From: Bradyrhizobium yuanmingense
GTDB taxonomy: Bacteria > Pseudomonadota > Alphaproteobacteria > Rhizobiales > Xanthobacteraceae
Assembly (NCBI RefSeq): GCF_029167105.1
Contig: NZ_JARFML010000026.1
Location: forward strand, 56,734-120,733
Direction: 5' to 3'
DNA: 64,000 bases
In this document: in pieces, positions 17,691 to 26,453 of the stretch
Position numbering within the stretch: position 1 is the stretch's first letter
Layout: every line of letters starts with the position of its first letter
Program-made: the position numbers and the translations under genes
The notes under the pieces: model-generated
The model's database searches: none
Told to the model about the DNA's origin: nothing
What the model saw: only the letters and a program-made list of their open reading frames with translations

Positions 17691-19112
17691 CTACTTCAAC
17701 CCGAACCAGAGCGTCGCAATCCCGAGGAAGGAGAAGAAGCCGACGACGTCGGTCACGGTGGTCACGAACGTGCCCGACGCCACCGCCGGGTCGGCCCGCA
17801 CCCGCTCCAGCGCCATCGGGATCAGGATGCCGCCGAGCGCGCCGGCGACGAGGTTGCAGATGATGGCGAGCCCGATGACGATGCCGAGTCCCGGGATCTT
17901 GAACCAGGCCACCGCGGCGATGCCTGTGATCACGGCGAAGGCGAGGCCGTTGACGAGGCCGACCAGGGCCTCGCGCATCACCACGCGCCAGGCGTTGGAG
18001 GAGCCGAGCTCGCGCGTCGCCAGCGCCCGCACCGCCACCGTCATGGTCTGGGTCGCGGCATTGCCGCCCTGGCTCGCCACGATCGGCGCCAGCACCGCGA
18101 GCGCGACCATCTTCTCCAGCTGGCCCTCGAACAGGCCGAGCACGGCGGAGGCCAGGAACGCGGTGGCGAGGTTCACCAGCAGCCAGTTGAAGCGGCCGCG
18201 GGCGATGGTGAGGAACGTGTCCGACAATTCTTCGTCGCTGGTGACGCCGCCGAGCGCCTTGAGGTCCTCGTCCGCCTCCTCCTCGATGACGTCGACGACG
18301 TCGTCGACGGTGATGACGCCGACGAGGCGGTCCTGGGTGTCGAGCACCGGGGCGGCGACGAGATTGTACTTGCCGAACATGCGCGCCACCTCTTCCTGGT
18401 CCTCCAGGACGGAGACGCGGCGGCGATCCTCGTCGGTGAGCTCGGTCAGCGCCACCGGCCGGCGCGTGCGCAGGAGCACGTCGAGCGGCACCGCGCCCTG
18501 CCAGTGCTGCTCCTTGTCGACGACGTAGATCTCGTAGAAGCGGTCGGGCAGATCCGGCGTCTCGCGCATGTAGTCGATCGCCTGGCCGACGGTGAAATCC
18601 TGGGGCACGGCGATGAACTCGGTCTGCATGCGGCGGCCGGCGGAGTTTTCCGGGTACAGCAGGCTGCGCTCGAGCGCGACGCGCTCCTTGAGCGGCAGCT
18701 TCTCCAGGATCTCTTCTTGTTCCTCGGCATCGAGCGTTTCCAATAGCTCGACCGCATCGTCGGATTCGAGAACGCGGACGCCCTCGGCGACCGTCTCCGG
18801 CGGCAGCTCCTCGAGGATCTCCTCGCGCACGGTCTCGTCGACTTCGTTCAGCGCCGAGAAGTCGAAATCGCGGCCGGTGAGCTCGACCAGGCGGACGCGG
18901 TCGTCGGGCTCGAGGGCGCCGATCAGATCGCCGAGATCGGCTTCGTGCAGCTCCGCGACGCAGGCGCGCAGCGCCGCGCTGTCCCCGGCCTCGATCGCAC
19001 GGGCGACCTCCTCGACGAATTCGTGACGAATTTCGCCGTCTTCATTGCGCATCGGCACGTGGTCGAGTACCGAATCCGCAGCCGATGGGGCAACGTCCAG
19101 ATGTTCATCCAT
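17691..19112 (-). CDS. mgtE: Magnesium transporter MgtE
   Basis: A 473-residue Mg2+ channel. Order: acidic N-domain (about 15-150, including LPPETVAEGVRVLESDDAVELLETL), two CBS domains (about 155-290) that sense cytosolic Mg2+, a plug helix, and five membrane spans from about 310 (RFNWLLVNLATAFLASAVL, APIVASQGGNAATQTM, which is the pore signature). The ATG at 19112 (MDEHLDVAP) is preferred; a frame to 19202 overlaps the divergent deacetylase gene. Divergently arranged from the deacetylase gene at 19196. Confidence 0.94.
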   Translation of the reverse strand: MDEHLDVAPSAADSVLDHVPMRNEDGEIRHEFVEEVARAIEAGDSAALRACVAELHEADLGDLIGALEPDDRVRLVELTGRDFDFSALNEVDETVREEILEELPPETVAEGVRVLESDDAVELLETLDAEEQEEILEKLPLKERVALERSLLYPENSAGRRMQTEFIAVPQDFTVGQAIDYMRETPDLPDRFYEIYVVDKEQHWQGAVPLDVLLRTRRPVALTELTDEDRRRVSVLEDQEEVARMFGKYNLVAAPVLDTQDRLVGVITVDDVVDVIEEEADEDLKALGGVTSDEELSDTFLTIARGRFNWLLVNLATAFLASAVLGLFEGQLEKMVALAVLAPIVASQGGNAATQTMTVAVRALATRELGSSNAWRVVMREALVGLVNGLAFAVITGIAAVAWFKIPGLGIVIGLAIICNLVAGALGGILIPMALERVRADPAVASGTFVTTVTDVVGFFSFLGIATLWFGLK

Positions 19113-19195
19113 GGCGCGCCTCGCCGTTTGACAGGTTGGAACCGGTGGTGTGAGCTGAGGCTTCAGGCAATACCCACAAGGCAAAGCCGAGCGCA

Positions 19196-20023
19196 ATGAC
19201 AAAGATGCTGCGACTGAGGCGGACCTCGACCATGGCGGGCGCGCTCGTCGCGACCATCATCGGCAATGCCACGACGGTCATCGGCGCCGCCGAGACGGAG
19301 GCCGCCGAGTGCCCGCGCAAGGACGCGCTCGGCACCTCGCGCGTCCTCAGCGTCGATCCCAAGTCCTATCCGCGCGTGGGCCTGAAGAGCTTTCCGCAGA
19401 CCCTGCCGCTGGCCGATCGCGAGGTCGTGCTGACCTTCGACGACGGGCCGAACCCGCCGACGACGTCGAAGGTGCTGGCGGCGCTGGCACAGGAATGCGT
19501 GCGCGCGACCTTTTTCCTGATCGGCCAGCACGCCTCCGAGCATCCGGACATGGTCAAGCGCATCGCCCGCGAGGGCCACACCGTCGGGCATCACTCCTAC
19601 TCGCATCCGTTCATGGGGCGCATTCCGTTCGAGAAGGCCATGGCCGACATCGACCGGGGCATTGCCGCAGACGAGATGGCGCTGCACGGAGCCTCGACGA
19701 CGACACCCTCGACGCCGTTCTTCCGCTTTCCCTATTTCGAGTCGACCCAATCGCAGCTCGACCTGCTCCAGTCGCGCGGCATCATTGTGTTCGGGGCCGA
19801 TTTATGGGCCAGCGACTGGGAGGAGATGACGCCGGAGCAGCAATTGAAGCTGGTCACCGAGCGCCTCGCGGCGAGCGGCAAGGGCATCATCCTCTTCCAC
19901 GACAACAAGGCGCGCACGGCCGCAATGATGCCGGCGTTTCTGCGGTATCTGAGGGAGAACGACTATCGGGTGGTCCACATCGTCCCGGCGGGCACATCAC
20001 GGAAGAGCGCCGATACGCGCTGA
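19196..20023 (+). CDS. Exported polysaccharide deacetylase (NodB domain), copy 1
   Basis: A 275-residue protein with an N-terminal signal segment and a NodB fold. Metal-binding motifs are intact: TFDDGPN (catalytic Asp and metal Asp) and the HSYSHPF His pair, with a late FHDN motif. It should remove N- or O-acetyl groups from an extracellular or cell-wall glycan. It is followed 156 bases later by a paralogue with the same architecture, so the pair arose by tandem duplication. Substrate unknown. Confidence 0.85.
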   Translation: MTKMLRLRRTSTMAGALVATIIGNATTVIGAAETEAAECPRKDALGTSRVLSVDPKSYPRVGLKSFPQTLPLADREVVLTFDDGPNPPTTSKVLAALAQECVRATFFLIGQHASEHPDMVKRIAREGHTVGHHSYSHPFMGRIPFEKAMADIDRGIAADEMALHGASTTTPSTPFFRFPYFESTQSQLDLLQSRGIIVFGADLWASDWEEMTPEQQLKLVTERLAASGKGIILFHDNKARTAAMMPAFLRYLRENDYRVVHIVPAGTSRKSADTR

Positions 20024-20179
20024 TGCCGGAATGTCACGCCGGGGCAAAATGGGGCGATTTGGGGCCAATTAACACTCTGTTCATGCTACCCCCTCAAAGA
20101 TGAGGGCGGCTGCGGCTGAACCCTTTTGGGGCATCTCCGACCTATCTAAGCGCCAATTGCATGGGGGCAGACGAGGTTC

Positions 20180-21520
20180 ATGATCGGAAGTAGCGTTGTT
20201 TTGCGGACGCGATCGTGGATCGTCCTCTGTCTGGGAATGCTCACCGCCGGTTCGCCGGCCGCGCTCGCAGCCGAGTGTCCCGGCCACCCCGACGCCCTCG
20301 GCACCTCCCGCACCCTCGTTGTCGATCCGCGCGAACATCCGCTGATCGGCACCATGCAGTACCGCGAGACGCTGCCGCTGAAGGACCATGAGGTCGTCCT
20401 GACCTTCGACGACGGTCCGATCCCGAAATATTCCAACCAGGTGCTCAAGATCCTCGCCGACGAATGCATCAAGGCGACCTTCTTCATCGTCGGCAACCAG
20501 GCCAAGGCCAATCCGGAAGGCGTACGCAAGCTGGTCGCGGCGGGCCATACCGTCGGCACGCACAGCATGGACCATCCGCTGACCTTCGACCGGATGCCGA
20601 TCGAGAAGGCCGAGGCGGAGATCAATGGCGGCATCGAATGGACCGCGGCCGCGATGACCGATCCGTCGCAGCTCGCCCCGTTCTTCCGCATTCCCGGACT
20701 GATGCGCGCCGAGGGCATCGAGAACCATCTGATTGCGCGCGGCCTCCAGGTCTGGAGCGCCGACTTCCCGGCCGACGATTGGCGGCACGTGTCGTCCGAC
20801 CGCGTCTACCAGCTCGCGATCCAGCGGCTGGAGGCCAAGGGCAAGGGCATCCTGCTGCTGCACGACATCCAGGCCCGCACGGTGGCGGCGCTGCCCAAGA
20901 TCATCCGCGACCTCAAGGCGCGCGGCTATCGCATCGTGCATGTGGTGCCCGCCACGGCCGAACGGCCGGCGACGCCGACCACGCAGGTCGAATGGCTGCT
21001 GCATCCGCCAACCGAGACGACGCCGATCGCGCGCTGGCCACGTGTGCCGCATTTCGTGTTCACGCAGACCAGGACGCTGTCGGCGCCTGCGCTCGCGAAC
21101 CTCAATGTGCAGGGCGAGCATCAGTCGCTGCTGCCGCGCCGGAGCCAGGGCCAGATGGACCTCGCATCCACCCTGCCCGTCCCGGGTCGCGATCTGTTCG
21201 CGATTCCGGAAGGCTCGGTCGAGGTGCTGATGTCGACGACCTCATCGCGGCGCGCCGCGACCCGGCTCGCCATGGCGGCCGAGAGGCCGCATCCGGCCAA
21301 GGACAAGGCAGCACAGGGCAGAGGCGCGAAGGGCAAGACGGCCAAGCTGCATGGGCGACGTACCGCCCAGGCGGCGCCGGCTGCAGCGGATCATGCCGCG
21401 CAGCCCGTCGACATCGTACCCAAGAGTACCGCAGCGAAGAGCGCCGCGGCCAATGGCGCGGCCTCCAAGGGCGTGCCGCCCCGTCCGACCCGCGTCGCCA
21501 GCCTGAAAAAACGCGCCTGA
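20180..21520 (+). CDS. Exported polysaccharide deacetylase (NodB domain), copy 2 with long basic tail
   Basis: A 446-residue paralogue of the preceding gene. It has a signal peptide (about 1-30), a shared mature start (AAECPGHPDALGTSRTLVVD), NodB motifs TFDDGPI and HSMDHP, and a LLLHD motif. After the catalytic domain (to about 255) comes a 190-residue extension, ending in an Ala/Lys/Arg-rich low-complexity tail that may bind the cell surface or an acidic polymer. Copy 1 lacks this tail, so the duplicates have diverged in localisation rather than in catalytic motifs. Confidence 0.82.
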   Translation: MIGSSVVLRTRSWIVLCLGMLTAGSPAALAAECPGHPDALGTSRTLVVDPREHPLIGTMQYRETLPLKDHEVVLTFDDGPIPKYSNQVLKILADECIKATFFIVGNQAKANPEGVRKLVAAGHTVGTHSMDHPLTFDRMPIEKAEAEINGGIEWTAAAMTDPSQLAPFFRIPGLMRAEGIENHLIARGLQVWSADFPADDWRHVSSDRVYQLAIQRLEAKGKGILLLHDIQARTVAALPKIIRDLKARGYRIVHVVPATAERPATPTTQVEWLLHPPTETTPIARWPRVPHFVFTQTRTLSAPALANLNVQGEHQSLLPRRSQGQMDLASTLPVPGRDLFAIPEGSVEVLMSTTSSRRAATRLAMAAERPHPAKDKAAQGRGAKGKTAKLHGRRTAQAAPAAADHAAQPVDIVPKSTAAKSAAANGAASKGVPPRPTRVASLKKRA

Positions 21521-21524
21521 TCTG

Positions 21525-21899
21525 CTATTGCCGCATGATGGCGGCGACGCAGAGCAGCACGATCAGCGCCAGGAAGAACAGGTCCATGTAGGACTTGAGC
21601 TCGCCGTCCCGCCGCAGCCGCGCGACGTCGGTGATCACCTGCTTGCGCGCGGTGGTGCTGCCCGAACCGTCGTTGATCGGAGCCTGAAGGCGCTTGGTCT
21701 CGGCCTCCAGCTTCTCGATCTTCTGGAAGAAGTAGAACGCCCGCAGCGTCGAGGCCGCGCGCATGGCGGCATAGACCAGCACCAGGATCGCCAGGATCGC
21801 CCGGTTCGGATACTTTTCCATGAAGTTCAAGCTGAAATAGACCACCGCCATGAAGGCGAAATTGGTGAGGAAGCGGTAGACGAAACTGAGAAAGACCAT
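21525..21899 (-). CDS. Small membrane protein of unknown function
   Basis: A 124-residue protein with likely membrane spans near residues 7-26 (LTNFAFMAVVYFSLNFM), 34-50 (AILAILVLVYAAMRAA) and 104-122 (LFFLALIVLLCVAAIM), and a polar coiled-coil-like middle (QKIEKLEAETKRLQAP). Convergent with the deacetylase gene, four bases apart. I do not recognise a family with confidence. Confidence 0.65.
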   Translation of the reverse strand: MVFLSFVYRFLTNFAFMAVVYFSLNFMEKYPNRAILAILVLVYAAMRAASTLRAFYFFQKIEKLEAETKRLQAPINDGSGSTTARKQVITDVARLRRDGELKSYMDLFFLALIVLLCVAAIMRQ

Positions 21900-22183
21900 G
21901 CTGGCTCGAACCTTGAGGGGGTCGCAACCCTATGGTGTTGCGAAGTGCGGGATCGGGACCCAGACCGGAACGGCGAGCCTGGATACGGCCCGTCTACGCC
22001 AAGTTTGTTTCAACAAAGATACTGCCGCCCCCGCAACTGGCCGCCTTTTAGCCTGACGCGGCCATAAGGCAAGCCGGAGCATGGCCCATGGCCTCGCGCG
22101 CGCGAAGGGCCCGCAACGGCTCGATGGCGATTTGGCCGAAGGCGCGGTAAACTGTGACCGCCACCAGATGTGGGGTTCTTCCG

Positions 22184-22441
22184 ATGTCGAAGAAGGGAAT
22201 CACGGGCCACGACGACTGGGTTCTGACCGAGGCACTCGCGACCGCCCTGGTCGCGCTAGAGCAGCTCGAACCGAAGCACCAGCCGAACGCGCATATGGAT
22301 GACATCCGCAAGCTGCTCGCGAACGGCAAGGAGCCGGCTGCGGTGAGCCTGCATCTTGCGCAGGCCAAATGCCGTCTGTTTCCCGAGCTCGACCCGCTGC
22401 AGATCTACCGGGAATACGGCATCGGCGAGGAGTATGGCTGA
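22184..22441 (+). CDS. Small conserved hypothetical protein
   Basis: An 85-residue protein starting MSKKGITGHDDWVLTEAL; the ATG at 22184 follows a G-rich ribosome site (GTGGGG). The sequence is helical with a conserved-looking C-terminus (CRLFPELDPLQIYREYGI). No domain is recognised. Confidence 0.6.
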   Translation: MSKKGITGHDDWVLTEALATALVALEQLEPKHQPNAHMDDIRKLLANGKEPAAVSLHLAQAKCRLFPELDPLQIYREYGIGEEYG

Positions 22442-22463
22442 GGCCGCCGGTCGACGATCGAGC

Positions 22464-22652
22464 TCAAGGCCCGCCGGCGACCGATCCTGCGATCACCATG
22501 ACAAGCGCGCCAAGGTCGATCTTGCCGTTGACGGTCAGCTCCTCCGAGGCCGCTGCGTCTCCCGCGCCCTGCACCTTCAGCGATTGCGGCCGGTCGGCGG
22601 CCTGACGCTGCAATTCGCCGACGATCGCTTCCTTGAGTTTCTCTTCCAGCAT
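22464..22652 (-). CDS. Small hypothetical protein
   Basis: A 62-residue protein starting MLEEKLKEAIVGELQRQ, immediately preceded by GAGGAGGTG, a strong ribosome site. It ends in a hydrophobic segment (IDLGALVMVIAGSVAGG) that could be a C-terminal membrane anchor. It lies 10 bases downstream of the Cys-rich copper-protein gene and is probably in its operon. Function unknown. Confidence 0.6.
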   Translation of the reverse strand: MLEEKLKEAIVGELQRQAADRPQSLKVQGAGDAAASEELTVNGKIDLGALVMVIAGSVAGGP

Positions 22653-22662
22653 GGGCACCTCC

Positions 22663-22992
22663 TCAAGCCGCCATCGCGCGGCAGGATTGGGCGCAGGATC
22701 GGCATGTCGCGACGCATTCGTCCATGCCGCCGATCCGGGCGCAATCCTCGGCACATTCGGTGCAGATTTCGGCGCACTCGCCGCAGGTGTGCTTATGATG
22801 CGGCGTGTTGATCAGCATGAAGTGCGCGGCGGTCCGGCACATCTCGGCGCAGGCCATCATCAGGCGGAAATGTTTCGGCTCAACATGCTTGCCGCCGGTC
22901 TCGAGGCAATGGTTCATCGCCGTGCCGAGACATGTCTGGTAGCAGCTCATGCAAAGCGCGATGCAGCGGGTCATGTCTTCGGATTGAGCCAT
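22663..22992 (-). CDS. Four-helix bundle copper-binding protein (DUF326/Csp-like)
   Basis: A 109-residue protein with 16 cysteines spaced mostly as CxxxC along helices, plus HHKH. This matches cytosolic copper-storage proteins, in which Cys residues line the core of a four-helix bundle and bind many Cu(I) ions. There is no signal peptide, which fits the cytosolic Csp3-like type. The FAD oxidoreductase and flavodoxin-type genes lie upstream on the same strand (97-base gap), hinting at joint metal or redox stress control. Confidence 0.85.
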   Translation of the reverse strand: MAQSEDMTRCIALCMSCYQTCLGTAMNHCLETGGKHVEPKHFRLMMACAEMCRTAAHFMLINTPHHKHTCGECAEICTECAEDCARIGGMDECVATCRSCAQSCRAMAA

Positions 22993-23088
22993 CGGTTGTC
23001 TCCAGTCGCGCCCCGCTCCGCTCGACCAAAGCGGGGCAACGCGCTTCGTTCCCGGTTCCAGCCGATTGTGAGGCTCACCGCCGTCCCA

Positions 23089-23991
23089 TCACGCAAATCG
23101 CGGCGACAGGCTGTTGTGGATGGTGCAGGCGGCGATGGCCGCGTGGCCGAACGCGACCGAGATCTGGTGCAGGTCGGTGACGACGTCGCCGATTCCATAG
23201 AGCCCGGCGATCGACGTGCGCTGATGATCGTCGACCTCCAGATAGCCCTCCGCGGTATGATCGGCGCCGAGCGCCATCGCGAGCTGCGAGCGCACCTCGG
23301 CACCCATCGCGGGATAGACCATCTCGAATTGCGCCGTCCTGGCGTCGGCAAAGACGGCTTCGAGGCCCTCGCCTCTTCGCCGCAAACGCAGGTCGGGCGC
23401 GAACACGACCTCGACGCCCGCCTCAGCCAGCCGTGACGTTGCCGACCGATCGTCACCCTGCCCAATTGCGAGCAGCGTCACGTCGCGCGAATAGCCGCGC
23501 AGGAACAGCGCCTTGCTCGCAGCGCGCGCGAGCGGGCCGATGACGCCGATGCGGCGGCCGGTCGCCTCGAAGGCGTCGCAGACCGGGCAATAGCGCAGCA
23601 GGCCATCCGCGACGGCGGCGCGCCATGCGTCGAACGGCGGATGGGTATCGACGATCCCGCAGGCGAGAATGACCGTGGCGGCCGCATGCGCACGGCCATT
23701 CCAGCTCGCTTCAAAACCGTGTTCGTGACGCTGCAACGCCGTGACCTCGGCCTCCACGCGTGTGACGGCGAGCTCGTTCAGCTGGGCCGACATCCGCTCG
23801 ATCAGCTCCGCGCCGGACAGGCCGTGGACGAAGCCGGGGACATTGTGGCTGCGCGGGATCAGGGCCGCCCGGCTCGCGCCGGCGTCCACGACGCAGACGC
23901 GGCGGCGGAAGCGCGCCAGATAGATCGCGGCCATCAGTCCGGCCGGGCCGCCTCCGACGATCAGGCATTCAAGGGGTGGCGCGCCGGTCAT
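23089..23991 (-). CDS. NAD(P)/FAD-dependent oxidoreductase of thioredoxin-reductase type
   Basis: A 300-residue flavoprotein. FAD-binding GGGPAGLMAA is at residues 13-22, the redox pair Cys135 and Cys138 is in RYCPVCDAF, and a C-terminal GIGDV segment binds FAD ribityl. The NAD(P) dinucleotide motif is degenerate (GVIGPLARAAS). It may recycle a small thiol or flavin partner. Its start overlaps the stop of the FMN reductase gene by four bases (ATGA), so the two are translationally coupled. Confidence 0.85.
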   Translation of the reverse strand: MTGAPPLECLIVGGGPAGLMAAIYLARFRRRVCVVDAGASRAALIPRSHNVPGFVHGLSGAELIERMSAQLNELAVTRVEAEVTALQRHEHGFEASWNGRAHAAATVILACGIVDTHPPFDAWRAAVADGLLRYCPVCDAFEATGRRIGVIGPLARAASKALFLRGYSRDVTLLAIGQGDDRSATSRLAEAGVEVVFAPDLRLRRRGEGLEAVFADARTAQFEMVYPAMGAEVRSQLAMALGADHTAEGYLEVDDHQRTSIAGLYGIGDVVTDLHQISVAFGHAAIAACTIHNSLSPRFA

Positions 23992-25064
23992 TTGGGGTTC
24001 GGGTCCGCAAGACCGGCGCCGGGCTCATCGAGGCGCCCGCTTCGCGCGAGCCGGACGGCATTGCCGAGCGCGCGCGCCGCATTCTGCACTTCCTGCTGGA
24101 ATTCGCGGTCCTCGTCGAGCTCGCGATGGGACGTGGCGTATGGCTCGTCGTAGCCGACATAACCGTCGAGCTCGGCGTAGCGCCCTGCCGAGATCAGCTG
24201 CATGTCGGTCAGCCAGTCGGACAAGGCCCGGCGCACGCCCTCTGCGCCGACCGCATCGCCGTGAACGACGAGGCCGAAATGGCGGCCGGCGAGATGACGC
24301 GGATAGGGCCAGCCCTTCAGCTCGATCGCCTTGGCTTCCGCGGCATTCTTGCCGTGGGTCGAGGTCGGATCGGGATTGCCGCCGTCGGCGCAGACCATGC
24401 GGTCCATCATCGCCTTGAGACCGGCGGGGACGTGATACCAGTTCACGGGCGCCACGATCAGAATGCCGTGGGCCGCAACCCAGAGCGGATAGATCTCGTT
24501 CATCCAGTCGTGGGTCTGGCCCAGCGAATGGTTCGGATAGCAGCTGCACGGCCAGTGGCACAGCGGCATGGCGGTGCTGACGCAGGACTTGCAGGGATGA
24601 ATGGTCTTGCCGTACTCCGAAGCGAGGCGCGACAGATCGAGGATGTCGACGGCAAATCCCATCTCGATGAAGACGGGCTCGGCCAGCTTGACCAGCCGCC
24701 AGGTCTTCGACATCTCGCCGGGACAGGTGTGCTCGCTGCGGGCCGAGCCGTTGATGATCAGGATGCGCGGCGTCGCGTCGGCATCGTCGTGGCGCCGCTG
24801 CGCCTCCAGGATTTTTGCGCGCGCATCAAGCCAGTCGACGGCAAGATCGTAATCGGGGTCGGCGAACCCTGCGCCGGCCTTCCGCGTCAATGGTGCCTTG
24901 CGCGAATGGCTGTAGGCGTCCCAGGCGGCCGCGATGATGGCATCGAGCGCACGCCCGAGCGGAGCAAAGGCCGGATCGACGAACTGGCGCTTGTAGCGCC
25001 GCTCGAACTCCTCGCGCGACAGCCTGACGGGCGGCATCCCCTTGCGAATGTCGGCATCCGTCAT
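23988..25064 (-). CDS. NADPH-dependent FMN reductase / flavodoxin-fold protein
   Basis: A 358-residue protein with an unusual 95-residue N-terminal helical extension followed by a flavodoxin-like domain. The FMN-phosphate loop IINGSARSEHTCPGEMSK lies near residue 103, and VAPVNWYHVPAGLKAMMDR is the flavin-side loop. A Cys-rich insert (HPCKSCVSTAMPLCHWPCSC) near 155-175 may bind a metal or form disulfides. Its stop overlaps the start of the FAD oxidoreductase gene. Probably a quinone, azo or metal reductase; the exact role is unknown. Confidence 0.78.
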   Translation of the reverse strand: MTDADIRKGMPPVRLSREEFERRYKRQFVDPAFAPLGRALDAIIAAAWDAYSHSRKAPLTRKAGAGFADPDYDLAVDWLDARAKILEAQRRHDDADATPRILIINGSARSEHTCPGEMSKTWRLVKLAEPVFIEMGFAVDILDLSRLASEYGKTIHPCKSCVSTAMPLCHWPCSCYPNHSLGQTHDWMNEIYPLWVAAHGILIVAPVNWYHVPAGLKAMMDRMVCADGGNPDPTSTHGKNAAEAKAIELKGWPYPRHLAGRHFGLVVHGDAVGAEGVRRALSDWLTDMQLISAGRYAELDGYVGYDEPYATSHRELDEDREFQQEVQNAARALGNAVRLARSGRLDEPGAGLADPNPK

Positions 25065-25127
25065 GCTGGCTCCTGGCGAGGTCGATGTCCTCCGACCAAC
25101 CCGGCGCCCAGCGCGCAGTTCCCAAGC

Positions 25128-25328
25128 TTACTGGCGAGCAAGCTCCTGCGGCGCATCGAATTTGGCGATCCGCTGGTCCAGCCGCCACAGCTCGATGCGA
25201 TGCACCAGAACGAGCGAGGCGGCTTCGCGCTTGGCCTCTTCGTCGTCGTCGCAGACAAGGTTGATGCATCCGAACACGTGCCCGTCCGGATCGATCTGGA
25301 ACGCGCGGTAATGCTTGATGCTTGCCAC
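25128..25328 (-). CDS. Small conserved hypothetical protein
   Basis: A 66-residue protein starting at a GTG that shares one base with the TAG stop of the upstream gene (TAGTG), so translation is coupled; the longer frame to 25370 would overlap that gene. Sequence ASIKHYRAFQIDPDGHVFG, then an acidic helix DDDEEAKREAASL, suggests a short two-strand plus helix fold. It resembles small lineage-specific proteins of Bradyrhizobium. Function unknown. Confidence 0.55.
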   Translation of the reverse strand: MASIKHYRAFQIDPDGHVFGCINLVCDDDEEAKREAASLVLVHRIELWRLDQRIAKFDAPQELARQ

Positions 25329-25537
25329 TATGATGGTCCTCGCCTTGGAGCGACGGGCGCGCTGAGCCAATCGGTCAGGTTCGAGGTTATTTCGTTCTGC
25401 TTGGCGCGCTGCAGCAGCACCTCGCGCTCCCTGCCGGGCGGCAGGCTGCTTGCGCTCTCGCGGGCGCTTTCGGCAAAGGCGGCTAGCCGCTCCTGAAGCG
25501 TTTGAGTCTGTTTCCTGCGGTTACGTTTGGCGGTCAT
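25328..25537 (-). CDS. Small helical protein, paralogue of the gene at 26250
   Basis: A 69-residue basic/helical protein (MTAKRNRRKQTQTLQERLAA) with the motif SLPPG.ERE.LL.RAKQNE and a C-terminal TDWL.AP. The same arrangement (SLPPG, KARQ.E, EWLRSP) occurs in the protein at 26250-26453, so the two are paralogues. Function unknown; likely a short regulatory or stress protein. Coupled to the next gene by a one-base overlap. Confidence 0.6.
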   Translation of the reverse strand: MTAKRNRRKQTQTLQERLAAFAESARESASSLPPGREREVLLQRAKQNEITSNLTDWLSAPVAPRRGPS

Positions 25538-25755
25538 TTGTACTTTTGAACTTCCGTGGACAATTCGGTTGGAGGAAATCGGCCCCGGCGGGATCGGCGC
25601 GGGGGCCCAGGTTCTGTTTTCACGTAAGTCGCTTGCCGGTTGAGGCGGCTCCGCCCGGCAACGATTGCAGCTTCCGTCGCAACGGCCGGTTCCGGCATTT
25701 CAATAAGTTAACGCTGCGCGATTTTGCGCAAAGCGCGATCGATTTGGACTGCGCC

Positions 25756-25781
25756 GGAACCGAAATGCTGATTCGTATGTT
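25756..25781 (+). promoter_or_regulatory. Possible EcfG-type promoter
   Basis: GGAAC (25756-25760), 17-base spacer, TGTT (25778-25781), 26 bases before the ATG at 25808. The alphaproteobacterial general-stress sigma factor EcfG recognises GGAAC-N16/17-CGTT; here the first base of the -10 differs. Confidence 0.45.
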
Positions 25782-25807
25782 CAAGGACGACTTGAAGGAG
25801 GATCATC

Positions 25808-26092
25808 ATGGCAAAAGCAGCATTGAAACGGCCGGGCTCACCGATCGGCCGCAAAGGACCGCGCAAGGCAAATCCCGCTTACAAGCGCCGCGCGCGCGAG
25901 CCGTGGACGGCTGCAGATGTGAGCAAGTTGAAGCAGCTTGCGAAAGGCAACACGCCGACCGGCGTGATGAGCATCAAGCTGCAGCGCCCCGTCGCGGCGA
26001 TCCGCAGCAAGGCGCAGCGCGAAGGAATTTCGCTGCGGCCCGCCAATCGCTCGCCCTACAACCGGCGAACCAAAGCCGCGAAGCGGCGTTGA
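25808..26092 (+). CDS. Small basic protein with SANT/Myb-like helices
   Basis: A 94-residue, Lys/Arg-rich protein. After a basic N-terminus (MAKAALKRPGSPIGRKGPRK) it shows REPWTAADVSKLKQLAKG followed by IAIR-like helix text (RPVAAIRSKAQREGISL), which looks like a SANT/Myb-type helical DNA-binding domain. An ideal AAGGAGG ribosome site precedes the ATG, and a possible EcfG promoter lies just upstream. A nucleoid-associated or stress-related role is inferred only. Confidence 0.65.
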   Translation: MAKAALKRPGSPIGRKGPRKANPAYKRRAREPWTAADVSKLKQLAKGNTPTGVMSIKLQRPVAAIRSKAQREGISLRPANRSPYNRRTKAAKRR

Positions 26093-26249
26093 TTCCCGCA
26101 CTGCCGGGTGACAACCGGACGCAACGGGGAACGATGGATGTGGTGCTCATTTTTCCGGTTTCTGCCCACAACATCAGCGCATCGGTACGCGCCGACATCT
26201 AACCCGTTCCCGGCGCGTGCAACCCTGACAGGCTGCAGCGCTGCGCCCG

Positions 26250-26453
26250 TCAGTTCGGCGGCTGCAGGCCGGGTGAGCGCAGCCATTCGCTCATTTGAGA
26301 CCCTGTTTCCGCCTGTCGCGCCTTGCGCAGCATCTCGTCGCGCGCCGCGCCGGGCGGAAGTGATTTGGCCTCTTCGCGCAACCGCTCCGCTTCGGCTGCC
26401 AGCCGGGCCTCCAAGGTATCCTCGTGCTTGATCCGACGCCGCATCATCGTCAT
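26250..26453 (-). CDS. Small helical protein, paralogue of the gene at 25328
   Basis: A 67-residue protein from the ATG at 26453 (MTMMRRRIKHEDTLEARLAA). The core EEAKSLPPGAARDEMLRKAR and end SEWLRSPG match the protein at 25328-25537 at the SLPPG, KAR and WL.SP positions. Further upstream ATGs in frame (26486, 26495) are possible starts. The conserved heptad-like pattern suggests a single coiled coil. Function unknown. Confidence 0.55.
   Translation of the reverse strand: MTMMRRRIKHEDTLEARLAAEAERLREEAKSLPPGAARDEMLRKARQAETGSQMSEWLRSPGLQPPN

Noticed and set aside
23976..25496. A 506-codon plus-strand frame across the two flavoprotein genes
   Set aside because: Antisense to clear FAD and FMN enzymes. 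Its translation is an Arg/Gly/Ala-rich shadow without domains.
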